64,000 nucleotides of DNA from Alphaproteobacteria bacterium (GCA_030425145.1 JAUHVK010000005.1:62001-126000); one strand, 5' to 3'. Counted from the first letter of the stretch, positions 7,732 to 16,591 are shown. Translations and numbers: made by a program. Notes: generated by a model not told the origin, from the letters alone.

Positions 7732-9930
7732 ATGGCGCTAACACCCAGCTATTTCGACGAAGGCACTCTGATCGGCGTGCTGACGACCCAGCCTTTGGAC
7801 CGGGTGCTGGACTACCGTGCGCCCGAAGGCGGTTGTCATCTGGGCGCATTTGTCGAGGTGCCGCTTGGCCCTCGTAAGGTACTGGGCGTTGTCTGGGGTC
7901 CGGGGCGCGGCGATTATGACCTGTCGAAAATCCGGTCGGTCATCCGCGTGCTCGACGCCGCGCCCATGCGCGAAGAGTTGATGTCCTTTCTCTCCCGAGC
8001 CGGGGATTACACGCTCACACCGATGCCAGCGATGTTGCGGCTGGCCACACGCGCGCCGGGGCTGGGTGATCCGCCGTCGATGCGCAAAATTTACCGACTG
8101 GGCGAAGGCCTGCCGGACCGCATGACCGATGCCCGCACCCGCGTGCTCGACGTGCTGCGCGAGTTGGGTGGCCTGGCTCTTACGCTCAAGGAGCTGGCCG
8201 AGGCGGCGGGGGTGACTACCTCTGTCGTCAAAGGTCTGGTGAAACAGGGGGCCGTGCGCGAAGAAGACAGTCCGCGCGACACGCCGTTCCCCACGCTCGA
8301 CCCGGACTATGCTGGCAAAGCGCTGACCGAAGATCAGACGTCGGCTGCCGCAATTCTGCGCGCCGCTGTCGCCACACGCAGTTACGGCACGACCCTGCTC
8401 AAAGGCGTTACCGGATCGGGCAAGACCGAGGTCTATCTCGAAGCGGTCGCGGAATGTCTGGCGCAGGGCCGTCAGGCGCTGGTCCTCTTACCAGAGATTG
8501 CGCTGACTGCCGAATTCCTCACCCGAGTCGATGCACGCTTCGGGGCCAAACCCGCCGAATGGCATTCCGGCGTCACGATGACCGAGCGCCGCCGCGTCTG
8601 GAAAATGACCGCGCAGGGCGGCGCGCAACTGGTTGTCGGCGCACGGTCCGCATTGTTCCTCCCATTCCGTGATCTGGGCCTGATCGTTGTCGATGAGGAG
8701 CACGACACCTCCTACAAGCAAGAGGACGGGGTACTCTACAACGCACGCGACATGGCCGTGCTGCGCGCGTCGATCTGCGGCGCTCAGGTGATCCTTGCCT
8801 CGGCTACCCCCAGTCTGGAATCGTGGGCCAATGCCGACGCTGGCAAATATCAGAAGGTCGAACTGACCTCCCGCTTCGGTGCCGCTGTCATGCCCGAGAT
8901 GCGCGCCATTGACATGCGGAACGAACAACTCCCCGGCTCAAGCTGGATCTCGCCAACTCTGCAACGCGCCGTGCAGCAGCGTCTCGACAACAACGAACAG
9001 GCGCTCCTCTTCATCAACCGACGTGGCTATGCCCCTGTCACCATCTGCCGCGCTTGCGGGCATCAGATTGGATGCGATCACTGCGATGCGCGGATGGTCG
9101 AACACCGCTTCCTCAAACGCCTTGTCTGCCACCAATGCGGCGAGACGAAACCGATGCCCAGCACTTGCCCTTCATGTGAAGCCGAAGACAAACTGGCCGC
9201 CGTCGGCCCCGGTGTCGAACGTTTGGCAGAAGAGGCGCAGACGCTTTTTCCCGATGCCCGGCTTGCGGTGCTGTCGTCCGACATGTTCGGCTCCGCCCGC
9301 GCGCTGAAGGCAGAGATCGAGACCATCGCCAGTGGTGGAGCTGACCTCATCATCGGCACACAGCTTGTCGCCAAAGGCCACAACTTCCCGCTGCTCACAC
9401 TGGTCGGGGTGATCGACGCCGATCTAGGGCTTCAAGGCTCTGACCTCCGCGCAGCCGAACGGACCTTCCAACTGATGCGACAGGTGTCGGGCCGGGCAGG
9501 GCGCGCCGAAAAGCCCGGTCAGGCCTTGATGCAGACCTACCAACCCGAACACCCGGTGATCCGGGCGATCCTGTCTGGCGACGAACAGGATTTCTGGACC
9601 GCCGAGGCAGGCGAACGCCGTACCGCAGGCGTCCCGCCCTATGGCAGGCTCGCTGGGATCATTCTGTCCTCAACGGATGTGCAAGAGGTGTTCGACCTCG
9701 GCAACGCACTGGCCCGAAACGATGGGCCGCTGCGCCGTGTCGGCGCGCAGGTCTTTGGCCCGGCCCCGGCCCCCATCGCGCGTGTGCGTGGCCGCCACAG
9801 GGTACGACTTCTGGTCAAGGCTCCGAGGGGCACCGCGCTGCAACCCGCGCTGGCGGAATGGGTCAAACCCTTCCGCCTCAAGGGAGAGCTGCGCATGGCG
9901 ATCGACATCGACCCGCAGAGTTTCTACTGA
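7732..9930 (+). CDS. priA: Primosomal protein N' (replication restart helicase)
   Basis: A 732-residue superfamily 2 helicase that recognises stalled forks and reloads the replicative helicase. The N-terminal 3'-DNA-end-binding domain is followed by Walker A ([15 protein letters not shown]) and the DEEH box ([14 protein letters not shown]). A paired zinc-binding insert follows ([16 protein letters not shown], then [17 protein letters not shown], eight cysteines). Motifs near [12 protein letters not shown] and [13 protein letters not shown] complete the helicase core. Length and domain order are normal for PriA. It is transcribed alone, divergent from the transaldolase-like gene and convergent with the pxpC operon; a double palindrome lies between the convergent stops. 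Confidence 0.97.
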   Translation: MALTPSYFDEGTLIGVLTTQPLDRVLDYRAPEGGCHLGAFVEVPLGPRKVLGVVWGPGRGDYDLSKIRSVIRVLDAAPMREELMSFLSRAGDYTLTPMPAMLRLATRAPGLGDPPSMRKIYRLGEGLPDRMTDARTRVLDVLRELGGLALTLKELAEAAGVTTSVVKGLVKQGAVREEDSPRDTPFPTLDPDYAGKALTEDQTSAAAILRAAVATRSYGTTLLKGVTGSGKTEVYLEAVAECLAQGRQALVLLPEIALTAEFLTRVDARFGAKPAEWHSGVTMTERRRVWKMTAQGGAQLVVGARSALFLPFRDLGLIVVDEEHDTSYKQEDGVLYNARDMAVLRASICGAQVILASATPSLESWANADAGKYQKVELTSRFGAAVMPEMRAIDMRNEQLPGSSWISPTLQRAVQQRLDNNEQALLFINRRGYAPVTICRACGHQIGCDHCDARMVEHRFLKRLVCHQCGETKPMPSTCPSCEAEDKLAAVGPGVERLAEEAQTLFPDARLAVLSSDMFGSARALKAEIETIASGGADLIIGTQLVAKGHNFPLLTLVGVIDADLGLQGSDLRAAERTFQLMRQVSGRAGRAEKPGQALMQTYQPEHPVIRAILSGDEQDFWTAEAGERRTAGVPPYGRLAGIILSSTDVQEVFDLGNALARNDGPLRRVGAQVFGPAPAPIARVRGRHRVRLLVKAPRGTALQPALAEWVKPFRLKGELRMAIDIDPQSFY

Positions 9931-9940
9931 GGTCAACGCC

Positions 9941-9982
9941 GGTTTTCAGTCGACTGAAAACCCGGACGCGTCGACGCGTCCG
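9941..9982. repeat. Double palindrome element B (TCGA-centred)
   Basis: A perfect 22-base palindrome (9941-9962, arms GGTTTTCAG/CTGAAAACC around TCGA) directly abuts a perfect 20-base palindrome (9963-9982, CGGACGCGTCGACGCGTCCG). It fills the convergent gap between priA (stop at 9930) and pxpC (stop at 9989). No T-run follows on either strand, so it is not a classical terminator. Confidence 0.88.
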
Positions 9983-9988
9983 CGCCGC

Positions 9989-10990
9989 TCAATCCAGAAC
10001 GCAGGCATGGATGAGGTTCTCCCGCATCAACCTTTGGTCCAATGTCCCGCGTGGCACGGCGATCTGATCCAGATATTCCGCCTTGCACATCGCATAGTGG
10101 CGCGCCGCCCCAACGGCCTCAGCCGCCGAGACTGCCGCAAAACGAAACCCGTCCCCAGACCGCAATTGCACCAAACGTTCGATGTCCGGCGCAATCACCG
10201 TCGCGATCTTCGGATACCCTCCGGTTGTCTGATGATCGGCCAAGAGCACTGTCGGTACACCGTCCCCCGACACCTGTACCGATCCCCGCACAACCGGTTC
10301 CGACGGGATCGACAACGCGCCTGCAAGCTCCAGTTCAGACCCACGCAACCGCATCCCCATCCGGTCATAGGCATCGGTTACGGCAAACTTTTCGGTCAGG
10401 AACCGCGCCAGCGCGTCGCCCGAAAAGTGCTGGTCCTGCGGCCCGGTCACGACCCGCAGAGGTCCGTCCGCCAAAAACTCCGGCGGCGCGATCTCACCCG
10501 TGCGCTCCTCGCGCACAGACGCGCTGGTGATCCTCAACGTCTGCCCGGTCCGCAAAACCCCTCCGCCAAAGCCCGACGCCGCATGGGTCGCTGTGCTGCC
10601 CAGCCAGCTTTCCGCGCTCAGCGTTCCGGCAAAGGCGACATAAGCCCAACTGCCGGTTTTGCCGCCCCGGATGATCACGCGGTCGCCTTTCTCAACGGTC
10701 AGCACGCACCAAGCGCCAAGCTTCTGCCCGCGATGCTCGACCACAAACGCTCCGCCGGTTACGGCCAGCGTCACTGCGCCAGAGGTACATTGCAGCGCTA
10801 GACCTCCAAGCGAAACCTCGATCCCCGTTGTCCCCGGCGGATTGCCCAACGCCGCGTGCGCCGCATCAAAGGCAAGCCGGTCCATCGGGCCGGAGGCTGA
10901 CACACCGTATCGCATATGTCCCGGCCGGCCCGCGTCCTGCACCGTCACCAAAGGCCCAGCGAAACTGACCGTGAAAGTCGCATCAGACAT
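9989..10990 (-). CDS. pxpC: 5-oxoprolinase subunit C / biotin-dependent carboxyltransferase family
   Basis: A 333-residue protein of the KipA/PxpC (allophanate hydrolase subunit 2) family: GPLVTVQDAGRPGHMRYGVSASGPMDRLAF near the start, then a repeated beta-rich domain. With PxpA and PxpB it forms the ATP-dependent bacterial 5-oxoprolinase; in older annotations it is a KipI antagonist or urea amidolyase-like subunit. The ATG at 10990 matches the family start and overlaps the pxpB stop by eight bases; a longer frame to 11062 would add an unlikely Arg/His-rich leader. It is the last gene of the LysR-linked operon. No pxpA lies in this operon, so the complete enzyme would need a partner encoded elsewhere. 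Confidence 0.88.
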   Translation of the reverse strand: MSDATFTVSFAGPLVTVQDAGRPGHMRYGVSASGPMDRLAFDAAHAALGNPPGTTGIEVSLGGLALQCTSGAVTLAVTGGAFVVEHRGQKLGAWCVLTVEKGDRVIIRGGKTGSWAYVAFAGTLSAESWLGSTATHAASGFGGGVLRTGQTLRITSASVREERTGEIAPPEFLADGPLRVVTGPQDQHFSGDALARFLTEKFAVTDAYDRMGMRLRGSELELAGALSIPSEPVVRGSVQVSGDGVPTVLLADHQTTGGYPKIATVIAPDIERLVQLRSGDGFRFAAVSAAEAVGAARHYAMCKAEYLDQIAVPRGTLDQRLMRENLIHACVLD

Positions 10991-11672
10991 GGGCCACCTC
11001 CCTCTGCGCACGTGTAAATGTCGCAAGATCAATCCTCTGGAACACAACCCGGTCGCCCACATCGAAGAGGAACGGGCGCGCGGGATCCCGGGTCAGGATC
11101 GGCGTAGGCGACCGCCCAATGATCGACCACCCCGTCGGCATCGTAAGTGTGGTCACAAGGCATTGCGGCCCCGCGATGATCACGCTGCCCGCAGGCACGT
11201 CGCGCACCGGCGTCGGTTTGCGCGGGATTTGGATGTCCTCGGGAATGCCCGACAGATACGCGTACCCGGGCGAGAACCCGTACATCAACACATCATACTG
11301 TCCGGCAAGATGCGCGGCGATCACCGCATCCGGGGACATGCCCGTGGCCTCGGCAACCGCGTCGAGATCGGGCGCAAAATCCGCGTCATAGCAAACCTGC
11401 ACCTGCCGCACCTGACCTGCATTCTTCTCCGTTGTCACATGACGCAGAAGGTCGTGCAGATGGGTTTCGACGGCGACATGGTCGGTGAGGGTCACATCGA
11501 ACCGCACCAGCAGGTTCACCAGCGCTGGGACGGTTTCGATCATGCCGACGGGTGGAGAGGCTGCGATCGCCTTGTCCAGCGCGATGACACGCGCATGGGC
11601 GTCCGCGTTATGGGTGTCGGAAAAGCAGACCAAGAGGGAATGATCGGCAACAGGTTTGAACCAAGGTTCCAC
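10983..11672 (-). CDS. pxpB: 5-oxoprolinase subunit B (KipI/allophanate hydrolase subunit 1)
   Basis: A 229-residue protein of the KipI/PxpB family. Characteristic segments are FSDTHNADAHARVIALDKAI near the start, the long VCYDADFAPDLDAVAEATGMS stretch, VLMYGFSPGYAYLSGIP and PTPVRDVPAGSVIIAGPQ. In the 5-oxoprolinase complex PxpB and PxpC handle the ATP-dependent activation of 5-oxo-L-proline that PxpA hydrolyses to glutamate. It follows dctM by 42 bases and overlaps pxpC by eight bases, so transport and catabolic subunits are likely co-transcribed. Homologues can also act as a sporulation kinase inhibitor in Bacillus, a role not expected here. Confidence 0.9.
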   Translation of the reverse strand: MEPWFKPVADHSLLVCFSDTHNADAHARVIALDKAIAASPPVGMIETVPALVNLLVRFDVTLTDHVAVETHLHDLLRHVTTEKNAGQVRQVQVCYDADFAPDLDAVAEATGMSPDAVIAAHLAGQYDVLMYGFSPGYAYLSGIPEDIQIPRKPTPVRDVPAGSVIIAGPQCLVTTLTMPTGWSIIGRSPTPILTRDPARPFLFDVGDRVVFQRIDLATFTRAQREVAHV

Positions 11673-11714
11673 GGCATGGACCTCATTCTGAAAGAAACGA
11701 AAGAGCAGGTGGTT

Positions 11715-12998
11715 TTATTGCAGCGCGTTTGGCAGGAAGAGTGCGATGCTCGGGAACGCGATGAGAAAGAGCGCCATGGCCAGCATTGTTAGGCAGTAGG
11801 GCAACGCTCCCAACATCACCTCGTTCAAGGTTCCCGATTTCCGCGCTCCCTGCACGACATAGAGGTTCAAGCCGACCGGCGGCGTGATCAGTGCCATCTC
11901 GATCAGCACAATCATCAGGATGCCGAACCAGATCACGTCATAGCCCTGCGCAATGACCAGCGGCACGATTATCGGGATCGTCACCACCATCAGCGACAGC
12001 GTTTCAATGAAGAACCCGAGCACGATATAAAGCACCACCACCACAAGGATTGTCTTGAGCGGTGTCAGACCCAGCCCGGTCATGAACTCGGTCAATTCCC
12101 GCCCCAGCCCCGCCGAGGCCAGCGTGAAGTTGAGGAACGACGCGCCGATGACGATAAGCATGATCATCGAGGTGATTTTGACCGTCCCCATCAGGCTTTC
12201 GGTCAACATCCCCCAGGACACGCCGCCAAAGACCAGCGCGATGACCAGCGCCCCGGCCACGCCCACGGCAGCGGCCTCGGTCGGTGTGGCCCAGCCGCGA
12301 TAGATCGAGCCGACGATCAGGCCGAAGAGGATCAGGATCGGGATCAGGTCAATCAGCGCCCGCAGCATCTTGGCCAAGGGGAAGGTGCGGCGCACTCCGC
12401 CCAGATCCGGTCGGACAAGGCAGATCACCGCTGTGATGGCCATGAACGCCACCGCCAGCGCGATGCCGGGGATCAGCCCGGCGAGGAACAGCTGCGGGAT
12501 CGAGGATTGCGTCAGGAACCCGTAAACGATCAGGTTGATCGACGGCGGGATCATGATGCCCAGAGTGCCGCCCGCCGCAATCGCGCCAGAAAAGAGCTTG
12601 GGGTCATAGCCCAGTTTTTCGGCCTGCGGCATCGCCACTGTTGCCACCGTTGCAGCGGTGGCAACAGACGACCCTGAGGTGGCCGAAAACATCGTCGCCG
12701 TCGCAATATTGGCGTGCACCAATCCACCCGGCAGCCATGACACCCAACGATCCAGCGCCGCATATGTCCGCGTCGCAACTCCGCTGCGGACAAGGATCTC
12801 ACCCAGCAGTACGAAGAACGGAATGGCGATCAGCGTGGCCGAGTTCGAAGCCGACCACACCATGTTGCCCAGACCCCGCGTCAGCGGGAAGCTGGAGAAG
12901 AACGTATCAATCCCGAAGCCCAGCAGGAACAGCACGATCCCCACGGGAATGGACAGCGACAACAGGCCCAGAAGCCCGACGGAGACATAGAAGATCAT
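11715..12998 (-). CDS. dctM: TRAP transporter large permease (DctM)
   Basis: A 427-residue inner-membrane protein with about 12 hydrophobic helices, the ion-coupled transport subunit of a TRAP system. Segments such as AIPFFVLLGEILVRSG, GTLGIMIPPSINLIVYG and ALITPPVGLNLYVVQGA are typical of DctM. The ATG at 12998 overlaps the dctQ stop in an ATGA junction; the frame is open further upstream but that part is antisense-like and non-hydrophobic. A perfect 11-base inverted repeat (12639-12649 and 12656-12666) falls inside the coding region, within codons for an ATVATVA run, and is probably a by-product of repeated codons. Confidence 0.94.
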   Translation of the reverse strand: MIFYVSVGLLGLLSLSIPVGIVLFLLGFGIDTFFSSFPLTRGLGNMVWSASNSATLIAIPFFVLLGEILVRSGVATRTYAALDRWVSWLPGGLVHANIATATMFSATSGSSVATAATVATVAMPQAEKLGYDPKLFSGAIAAGGTLGIMIPPSINLIVYGFLTQSSIPQLFLAGLIPGIALAVAFMAITAVICLVRPDLGGVRRTFPLAKMLRALIDLIPILILFGLIVGSIYRGWATPTEAAAVGVAGALVIALVFGGVSWGMLTESLMGTVKITSMIMLIVIGASFLNFTLASAGLGRELTEFMTGLGLTPLKTILVVVVLYIVLGFFIETLSLMVVTIPIIVPLVIAQGYDVIWFGILMIVLIEMALITPPVGLNLYVVQGARKSGTLNEVMLGALPYCLTMLAMALFLIAFPSIALFLPNALQ

Positions 12999-13543
12999 TG
13001 CAGGCTGTCCTGTTCCGCAAAGGCCCCGACAAAGCTCTCGGTTTCGGTATGGCGCCGTTTGAGCAGCAGGCTCAGCGCCGCCAGTGTGACCAGCGTCGAC
13101 ATCACCGCAAACCAGACCCACCCGGCGAACCACGGCGCCTGAACCCAGGCCAGCGGTGTCTCAAGCGGCGTATTGGCGCGTGATCCGTTCACCAGCGACC
13201 GCTCCAGCACCGGCCAGGACATGATCGCGACGGTGATGATCACCGCGCTCATCACCACCATCGAAAACACATCGAACAATGCTCGCATGAACGACCCCGC
13301 GCGACTGCGCAATAGGTCGATACGCACATGCCCCAGTTCCAAGAGCGTAAAGGACATGCCCCAGGAGGTCGCGAGCGCCATGGCGTAGCCCGCGATCTCT
13401 TCGGTGCCGCCAAGCGACGTGCCGATCTGGCGCATGATGATGTCGAGCAGGACAAACCCCGCGCAGATCAGCAGGCCAAGACCCACCACAAGGGCAACGC
13501 CTCGGTTGATCCGGCGCAATCTATCGATCATCTCAAGTTCCAT
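12995..13543 (-). CDS. dctQ: TRAP transporter small permease (DctQ)
   Basis: A 182-residue membrane protein with four predicted helices, including LLICAGFVLLDIIMRQIG, the conserved GGTEEIAGYAMALATSWG segment and LELGHVRIDLL. These match the small DctQ subunit that scaffolds DctM. I start at the ATG at 13543, which has AGGAGG ten bases upstream; an in-frame start nine codons earlier lacks a good ribosome site. The gene lies between dctP and dctM, so all three TRAP components are present in one operon. Confidence 0.93.
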   Translation of the reverse strand: MELEMIDRLRRINRGVALVVGLGLLICAGFVLLDIIMRQIGTSLGGTEEIAGYAMALATSWGMSFTLLELGHVRIDLLRSRAGSFMRALFDVFSMVVMSAVIITVAIMSWPVLERSLVNGSRANTPLETPLAWVQAPWFAGWVWFAVMSTLVTLAALSLLLKRRHTETESFVGAFAEQDSLQ

Positions 13544-13577
13544 ATCCGGCACGCCTCCTGACGGCTTCAAGGCAAGA

Positions 13578-14609
13578 TCAGTTGATCGTCACACCGACAA
13601 CTTTGCCGACGCTGTCGTTCCAGCGCTTGGACCAATCACCGCCCGCGCGCTCGGCCCATTCCGGCAGCACTTCGCTGGTCAGGATGTCCCGCGCCCGTGC
13701 GAAATCGGCATCGCTCACCTCGACCAGCGTCATCGACCGTTTGTCACCCGATGCGCAGTCGCCGTTGCCGGTCAGGCAGGCAATGTCGTTGACAAGAGCA
13801 CCCTGTGCGCTCGCCCAGGCCGGATCTTCGAAACCGGATTTGATCTCACTCTCGATCAGCGCCTTCTGGTCGTCTGACAGGCTGTTCCACTTGTCAAGGT
13901 TGATCGCGGTCACAACCGAATCCCAACCACCAAGCGGGATCGGCAGCAGGTGCGTGGACACTTCCCACCAGCCCGCGCTGTAGCCTGATCCGGCACCAGT
14001 CACGGCACAATCGACCACGCCGTTCTGCAACGCGCCTGGCACTTCGGCAAAGGACACGTTCACACCCTCGGCCCCAAGCGCCTCAAGCAGCTTGGCGGTC
14101 ATGCGTCCCGATGCGCGGACCTTGAGACCTTGCAGGTCGTCGAGATTGGAAATCTCGTGGTTGCAGAACACGACCTGCGGCGGGTAGGGCGCGATCGCCA
14201 GCACATGACTGTTGAAACGGTCATGGTAAATGTCGGTCACCATCGGCCGCGCCGCGTCAACCATCGCGCGCGCTTCGTCAGCGGTCAGCGCGATCAGCGG
14301 CACATCCAGCCCTTCCAGTTCCGGAGCGTCGGCCACGGCATAATCCGCCACTGTCATCGCCACGTCATAAACCCCTTGACCCAGCAGCGGGTAAATGTCG
14401 CCCAGACCAAGGCTCATCTGGTTGTGCGTGGTCAATTCGACCGTGATATCGCCCCCCGACGCCGCAGGCAGCGTTTCGCTCCAGAAAGGGGCTTCGTACT
14501 GCTTATGCAGCGGCAAGCTGGACCAGCTCCCGACGACCGACAGGTTTTCGGCGAAGGCCGGAGCGGCGCAGACGGTGCTGGCCATCAGAAAGGCAAGCGT
14601 CTTTTTCAT
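13578..14609 (-). CDS. dctP: TRAP transporter solute-binding protein (DctP)
   Basis: A 343-residue periplasmic binding protein with signal peptide MKKTLAFLMASTVCAAPAFA. It carries the family's LKVRASGRMTAKLLEALGAE segment, whose Arg normally makes a salt bridge to a carboxylate on the ligand, and the PGALQNGVVDCAVTG strand-helix. The expected cargo is therefore a small organic acid. The neighbours (DUF1445 hydro-lyase/D-glutamate cyclase and PxpB/PxpC) make 5-oxoproline, glutamate or a related acid attractive guesses, but the ligand cannot be read directly. A Cys pair (ACLTGNGDC) near the C-terminus could form a disulfide. Confidence 0.93.
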   Translation of the reverse strand: MKKTLAFLMASTVCAAPAFAENLSVVGSWSSLPLHKQYEAPFWSETLPAASGGDITVELTTHNQMSLGLGDIYPLLGQGVYDVAMTVADYAVADAPELEGLDVPLIALTADEARAMVDAARPMVTDIYHDRFNSHVLAIAPYPPQVVFCNHEISNLDDLQGLKVRASGRMTAKLLEALGAEGVNVSFAEVPGALQNGVVDCAVTGAGSGYSAGWWEVSTHLLPIPLGGWDSVVTAINLDKWNSLSDDQKALIESEIKSGFEDPAWASAQGALVNDIACLTGNGDCASGDKRSMTLVEVSDADFARARDILTSEVLPEWAERAGGDWSKRWNDSVGKVVGVTIN

Positions 14610-14636
14610 TGTTGGTTTCTCCTTGTTGGTACGGTG

Positions 14637-15461
14637 TTATGTCTGTTCCAGGATCGGTGTCTCGGCGTCTTCGGCCACGTCCGCGATCAGCATGTGACCC
14701 GGCGAATGTGTGATGCAGAGCGGCAGGCCCGCATCCAGAAGCACGTTCTGCGGAGTCACGCCGCAGGCCCAATAGAGCGGCATTTCGCCCGCATTGATCT
14801 CGACCGCGTCTCCCCAATCGGGCTCCGACAGATCGGTGATGCCGATCTCAGCCGGATCGCCGCTGGCAATCGGCGCACCATGCGCCTGCGGATAACGCGC
14901 GCAGATGGTACGGGTCTGCCAGACTTGCTTCTCTGGTATAGGGCGCATCGTGACGACCATCTTGCCGCTGAACGGGCCGGCAGGGACTAACTCGATGTTC
15001 GACCGGAACATCGGTACATTGCGTCCGCTCTCGATGTGGCGCACCGGAATGCCATTGCGCATCAGCGCGTTCTCAAAAGTAAACGAACAACCAAGCGCCA
15101 CGGTCACAAGATCATCGGCCCAGACATCGGAAATATCCGTGACTTCCTCGCTCAACGCGCCATCGCGGAACACCCGGTACTTGGGTACATCCGTACGGAT
15201 GTCGATGTCCTGTCCGAGCGTGCGCATCTGCGGATCGCCCGTGTCGCCGACGCCGACAACCGGGCAGGGCTTGGGGTTGCGTTGGCAGAAGCGCAGGAAA
15301 TCCAGCGCGTAGCGTTCCGGCAGAATGGCAAGATTACATTGAAGGTATCCGGCGGCCAAACCGGCTGTATGCCCGTCATAGGTACCCTGCCGGATGGCGG
15401 CGCGCACCTCGGCAGGTGATGAGCCAATCAGACTGGAATGCGATACGCGCTCTTGAGCCAT
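14637..15461 (-). CDS. DUF1445 family putative hydro-lyase / D-glutamate cyclase
   Basis: A 274-residue protein of the DUF1445 family. Visible markers are CPVVGVGDTGDP, the GCSFTFENALMRNGIPVRH stretch, ARYPQAHGAPIASGDP and the C-terminal CITHSPGHMLIADV. Bacterial members are annotated only as putative hydro-lyases; the human mitochondrial protein carrying this domain is reported to cyclise D-glutamate to 5-oxo-D-proline. I prefer the ATG at 15461 (AGGA eight bases upstream) to the TTG just before it. It is the first gene of the operon, directly behind a dyad operator and a LysR gene, and lies 27 bases before dctP. The neighbouring PxpB/PxpC genes fit an oxoproline or glutamate role. Confidence 0.85.
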   Translation of the reverse strand: MAQERVSHSSLIGSSPAEVRAAIRQGTYDGHTAGLAAGYLQCNLAILPERYALDFLRFCQRNPKPCPVVGVGDTGDPQMRTLGQDIDIRTDVPKYRVFRDGALSEEVTDISDVWADDLVTVALGCSFTFENALMRNGIPVRHIESGRNVPMFRSNIELVPAGPFSGKMVVTMRPIPEKQVWQTRTICARYPQAHGAPIASGDPAEIGITDLSEPDWGDAVEINAGEMPLYWACGVTPQNVLLDAGLPLCITHSPGHMLIADVAEDAETPILEQT

Positions 15462-15518
15462 CAACGGATCCTTCTTGTGGATGCCAAAGCATCACATGGC
15501 GCTCCGCTTTCGCGCAAA

Positions 15519-15544
15519 TTATCATTTTGTATCAATAATGATAA
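15519..15544. promoter_or_regulatory. Dyad operator before the TRAP/pxp operon
   Basis: An AT-rich dyad, TTATCATT and AATGATAA with a ten-base spacer, lies 58-83 bases before the hydro-lyase start, in the 91-base gap after the LysR gene. The spacing suits a LysR-type site, and its half-sites resemble those of the dyad before lysR itself (16445-16480). I infer that the LysR protein binds both. Confidence 0.65.
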
Positions 15545-15555
15545 AAATTTCTGAT

Positions 15556-16434
15556 CTATTTGGGGTGGGTCGCATCCCATCGTAGCGCGACCTCGCGGGC
15601 AAATTCCGCACTGCTTTCAACAAGAAAGCTGCGCGGCTCAGACAAGTAAGAGGCGGTAAAGGCCAAAGGTTGCGGATGAAAGCCCGGATCAAATTCAACG
15701 ATCTGCCCGGATTGCAGAAAATCATCCGCCAGCGCGCGCGGGTAGGGGCCGACGGCGATTCCCGCGGCAATCATCTTGAGGCTCGCCGATAGCGAGGCCG
15801 AGGTATAGATGCGCAGCTTCGGCCCCACCCGGCGAGACAGTTCCGACATCAATTCGCGGTAGGGGCGGGTGCGGCTGGCATAGGAAATGACTGGGATCTT
15901 GCTCAGGTCAGTCTGCGGGTTCGAGGTGGCGCGATACCAATGCAGATCGAAGGTCGGCAGTGGCACATTCTCAACCGAGAATTCCGAGATCGGCCCCATC
16001 AGAAGTGCCAGATCAAGGCTCCGCTCCAGTAGCGCGGACCGCAGATTGAGAGAGATGTCCACTGTCAGATCGACGTTTACGCGCGGGTAATGCTCGCTGA
16101 AGGTCTTGAGGAACTCTGGCAACCATGCCTGTGCAATGGTCTCGGACGCGCCGACGCGAAACAGACCTTCGGCTTCCGATGGGTTCGCCACCCGCTGTTT
16201 GATCTCTTCTTCGACAAACAGCATCTGCTCTGCATAGGACAACAATAGCGTGCCGTGTTTGGTCAGGATCAGATCTCCGGGGCCACGCTCGAACAGTGGC
16301 ACCTTGAGTTCCTGTTCCAGATTGGAAATCCGCGTCGACACAGCAGGCTGGGAAAGATGCAGTTTGTCGGCCGCTTTGCGAAAGCCGCCCAACCGCGCAA
16401 CCCAGAGGAAGGTTCTGATCTGATCGAAGGTCAT
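15556..16434 (-). CDS. LysR-family transcriptional regulator
   Basis: A 292-residue LysR-type regulator. The N-terminal winged helix-turn-helix (MTFDQIRTFLWVARLGGFRKAADKLHLSQPAVSTRISNLE, split over residues 1-40) is followed by a periplasmic-binding-fold effector domain. It lies directly upstream of, and reads the same way as, the hydro-lyase-dctPQM-pxpBC operon, separated by 91 bases that carry a dyad operator. Another dyad covers its own leader, so it probably autoregulates and controls the operon in response to an imported acid. The effector is unknown; 5-oxoproline, D-glutamate or a related acid is the natural guess from context. Confidence 0.93.
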   Translation of the reverse strand: MTFDQIRTFLWVARLGGFRKAADKLHLSQPAVSTRISNLEQELKVPLFERGPGDLILTKHGTLLLSYAEQMLFVEEEIKQRVANPSEAEGLFRVGASETIAQAWLPEFLKTFSEHYPRVNVDLTVDISLNLRSALLERSLDLALLMGPISEFSVENVPLPTFDLHWYRATSNPQTDLSKIPVISYASRTRPYRELMSELSRRVGPKLRIYTSASLSASLKMIAAGIAVGPYPRALADDFLQSGQIVEFDPGFHPQPLAFTASYLSEPRSFLVESSAEFAREVALRWDATHPK

Positions 16435-16444
16435 GGGCTTTCAT

Positions 16445-16480
16445 AGAATTTATCGCTTCTTGCGCAAAATGATAAATTCT
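16445..16480. promoter_or_regulatory. Dyad operator before the LysR gene
   Basis: Perfect ten-base arms AGAATTTATC and GATAAATTCT flank a 16-base spacer, ending about ten bases before the LysR start codon. The inner sequence (GCGCAAAATGATAAATT on the plus strand) shares the AATGATAAA half-site and a GCGCAAA word with the dyad at 15519-15544. Autoregulation by the LysR protein is the simplest reading. Confidence 0.65.
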
Positions 16481-16538
16481 GTAGGCGCGAAATCACGATG
16501 TCATTCGACGCACCGAGCGTCTTTGAAAAGGTCCAAAG

Positions 16539-16553
16539 TTAACAGTGGGTTAA
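16539..16553. promoter_or_regulatory. Possible CtrA-binding site
   Basis: TTAACAGTGGGTTAA matches the full CtrA consensus TTAA-N7-TTAA exactly. It lies 146-160 bases before the S49 peptidase start and is the only such pair I found in the gaps of this window. CtrA is the cell-cycle and motility regulator of alphaproteobacteria. A short motif like this can occur by chance. Confidence 0.45.
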
Positions 16554-16573
16554 TAGGTCCGATCCGGTCCAAA

Positions 16574-16591
16574 TGTTTCGCGCGCGAAACA
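16574..16591. repeat. 18-base palindrome upstream of S49 peptidase
   Basis: TGTTTCGCGCGCGAAACA is a perfect 18-base palindrome. Its outer half-sites TGTTTC and GAAACA equal those of the ParB site parS, but the spacing is six bases instead of four. It sits 21 bases after the CtrA-like site and about 108 bases before the S49 start. It could be a regulator site or a degenerate parS-like sequence. Confidence 0.5.

Noticed and set aside
12639-12666. Regulatory hairpin in dctM
   Set aside because: The 11-base inverted repeat is perfect but lies inside codons for an ATVATVA run, where repeated codons produce such pairing easily.
16574-16591. parS site for ParB
   Set aside because: The half-sites fit but are spaced by six bases rather than four, and no parAB genes or second copies are nearby.
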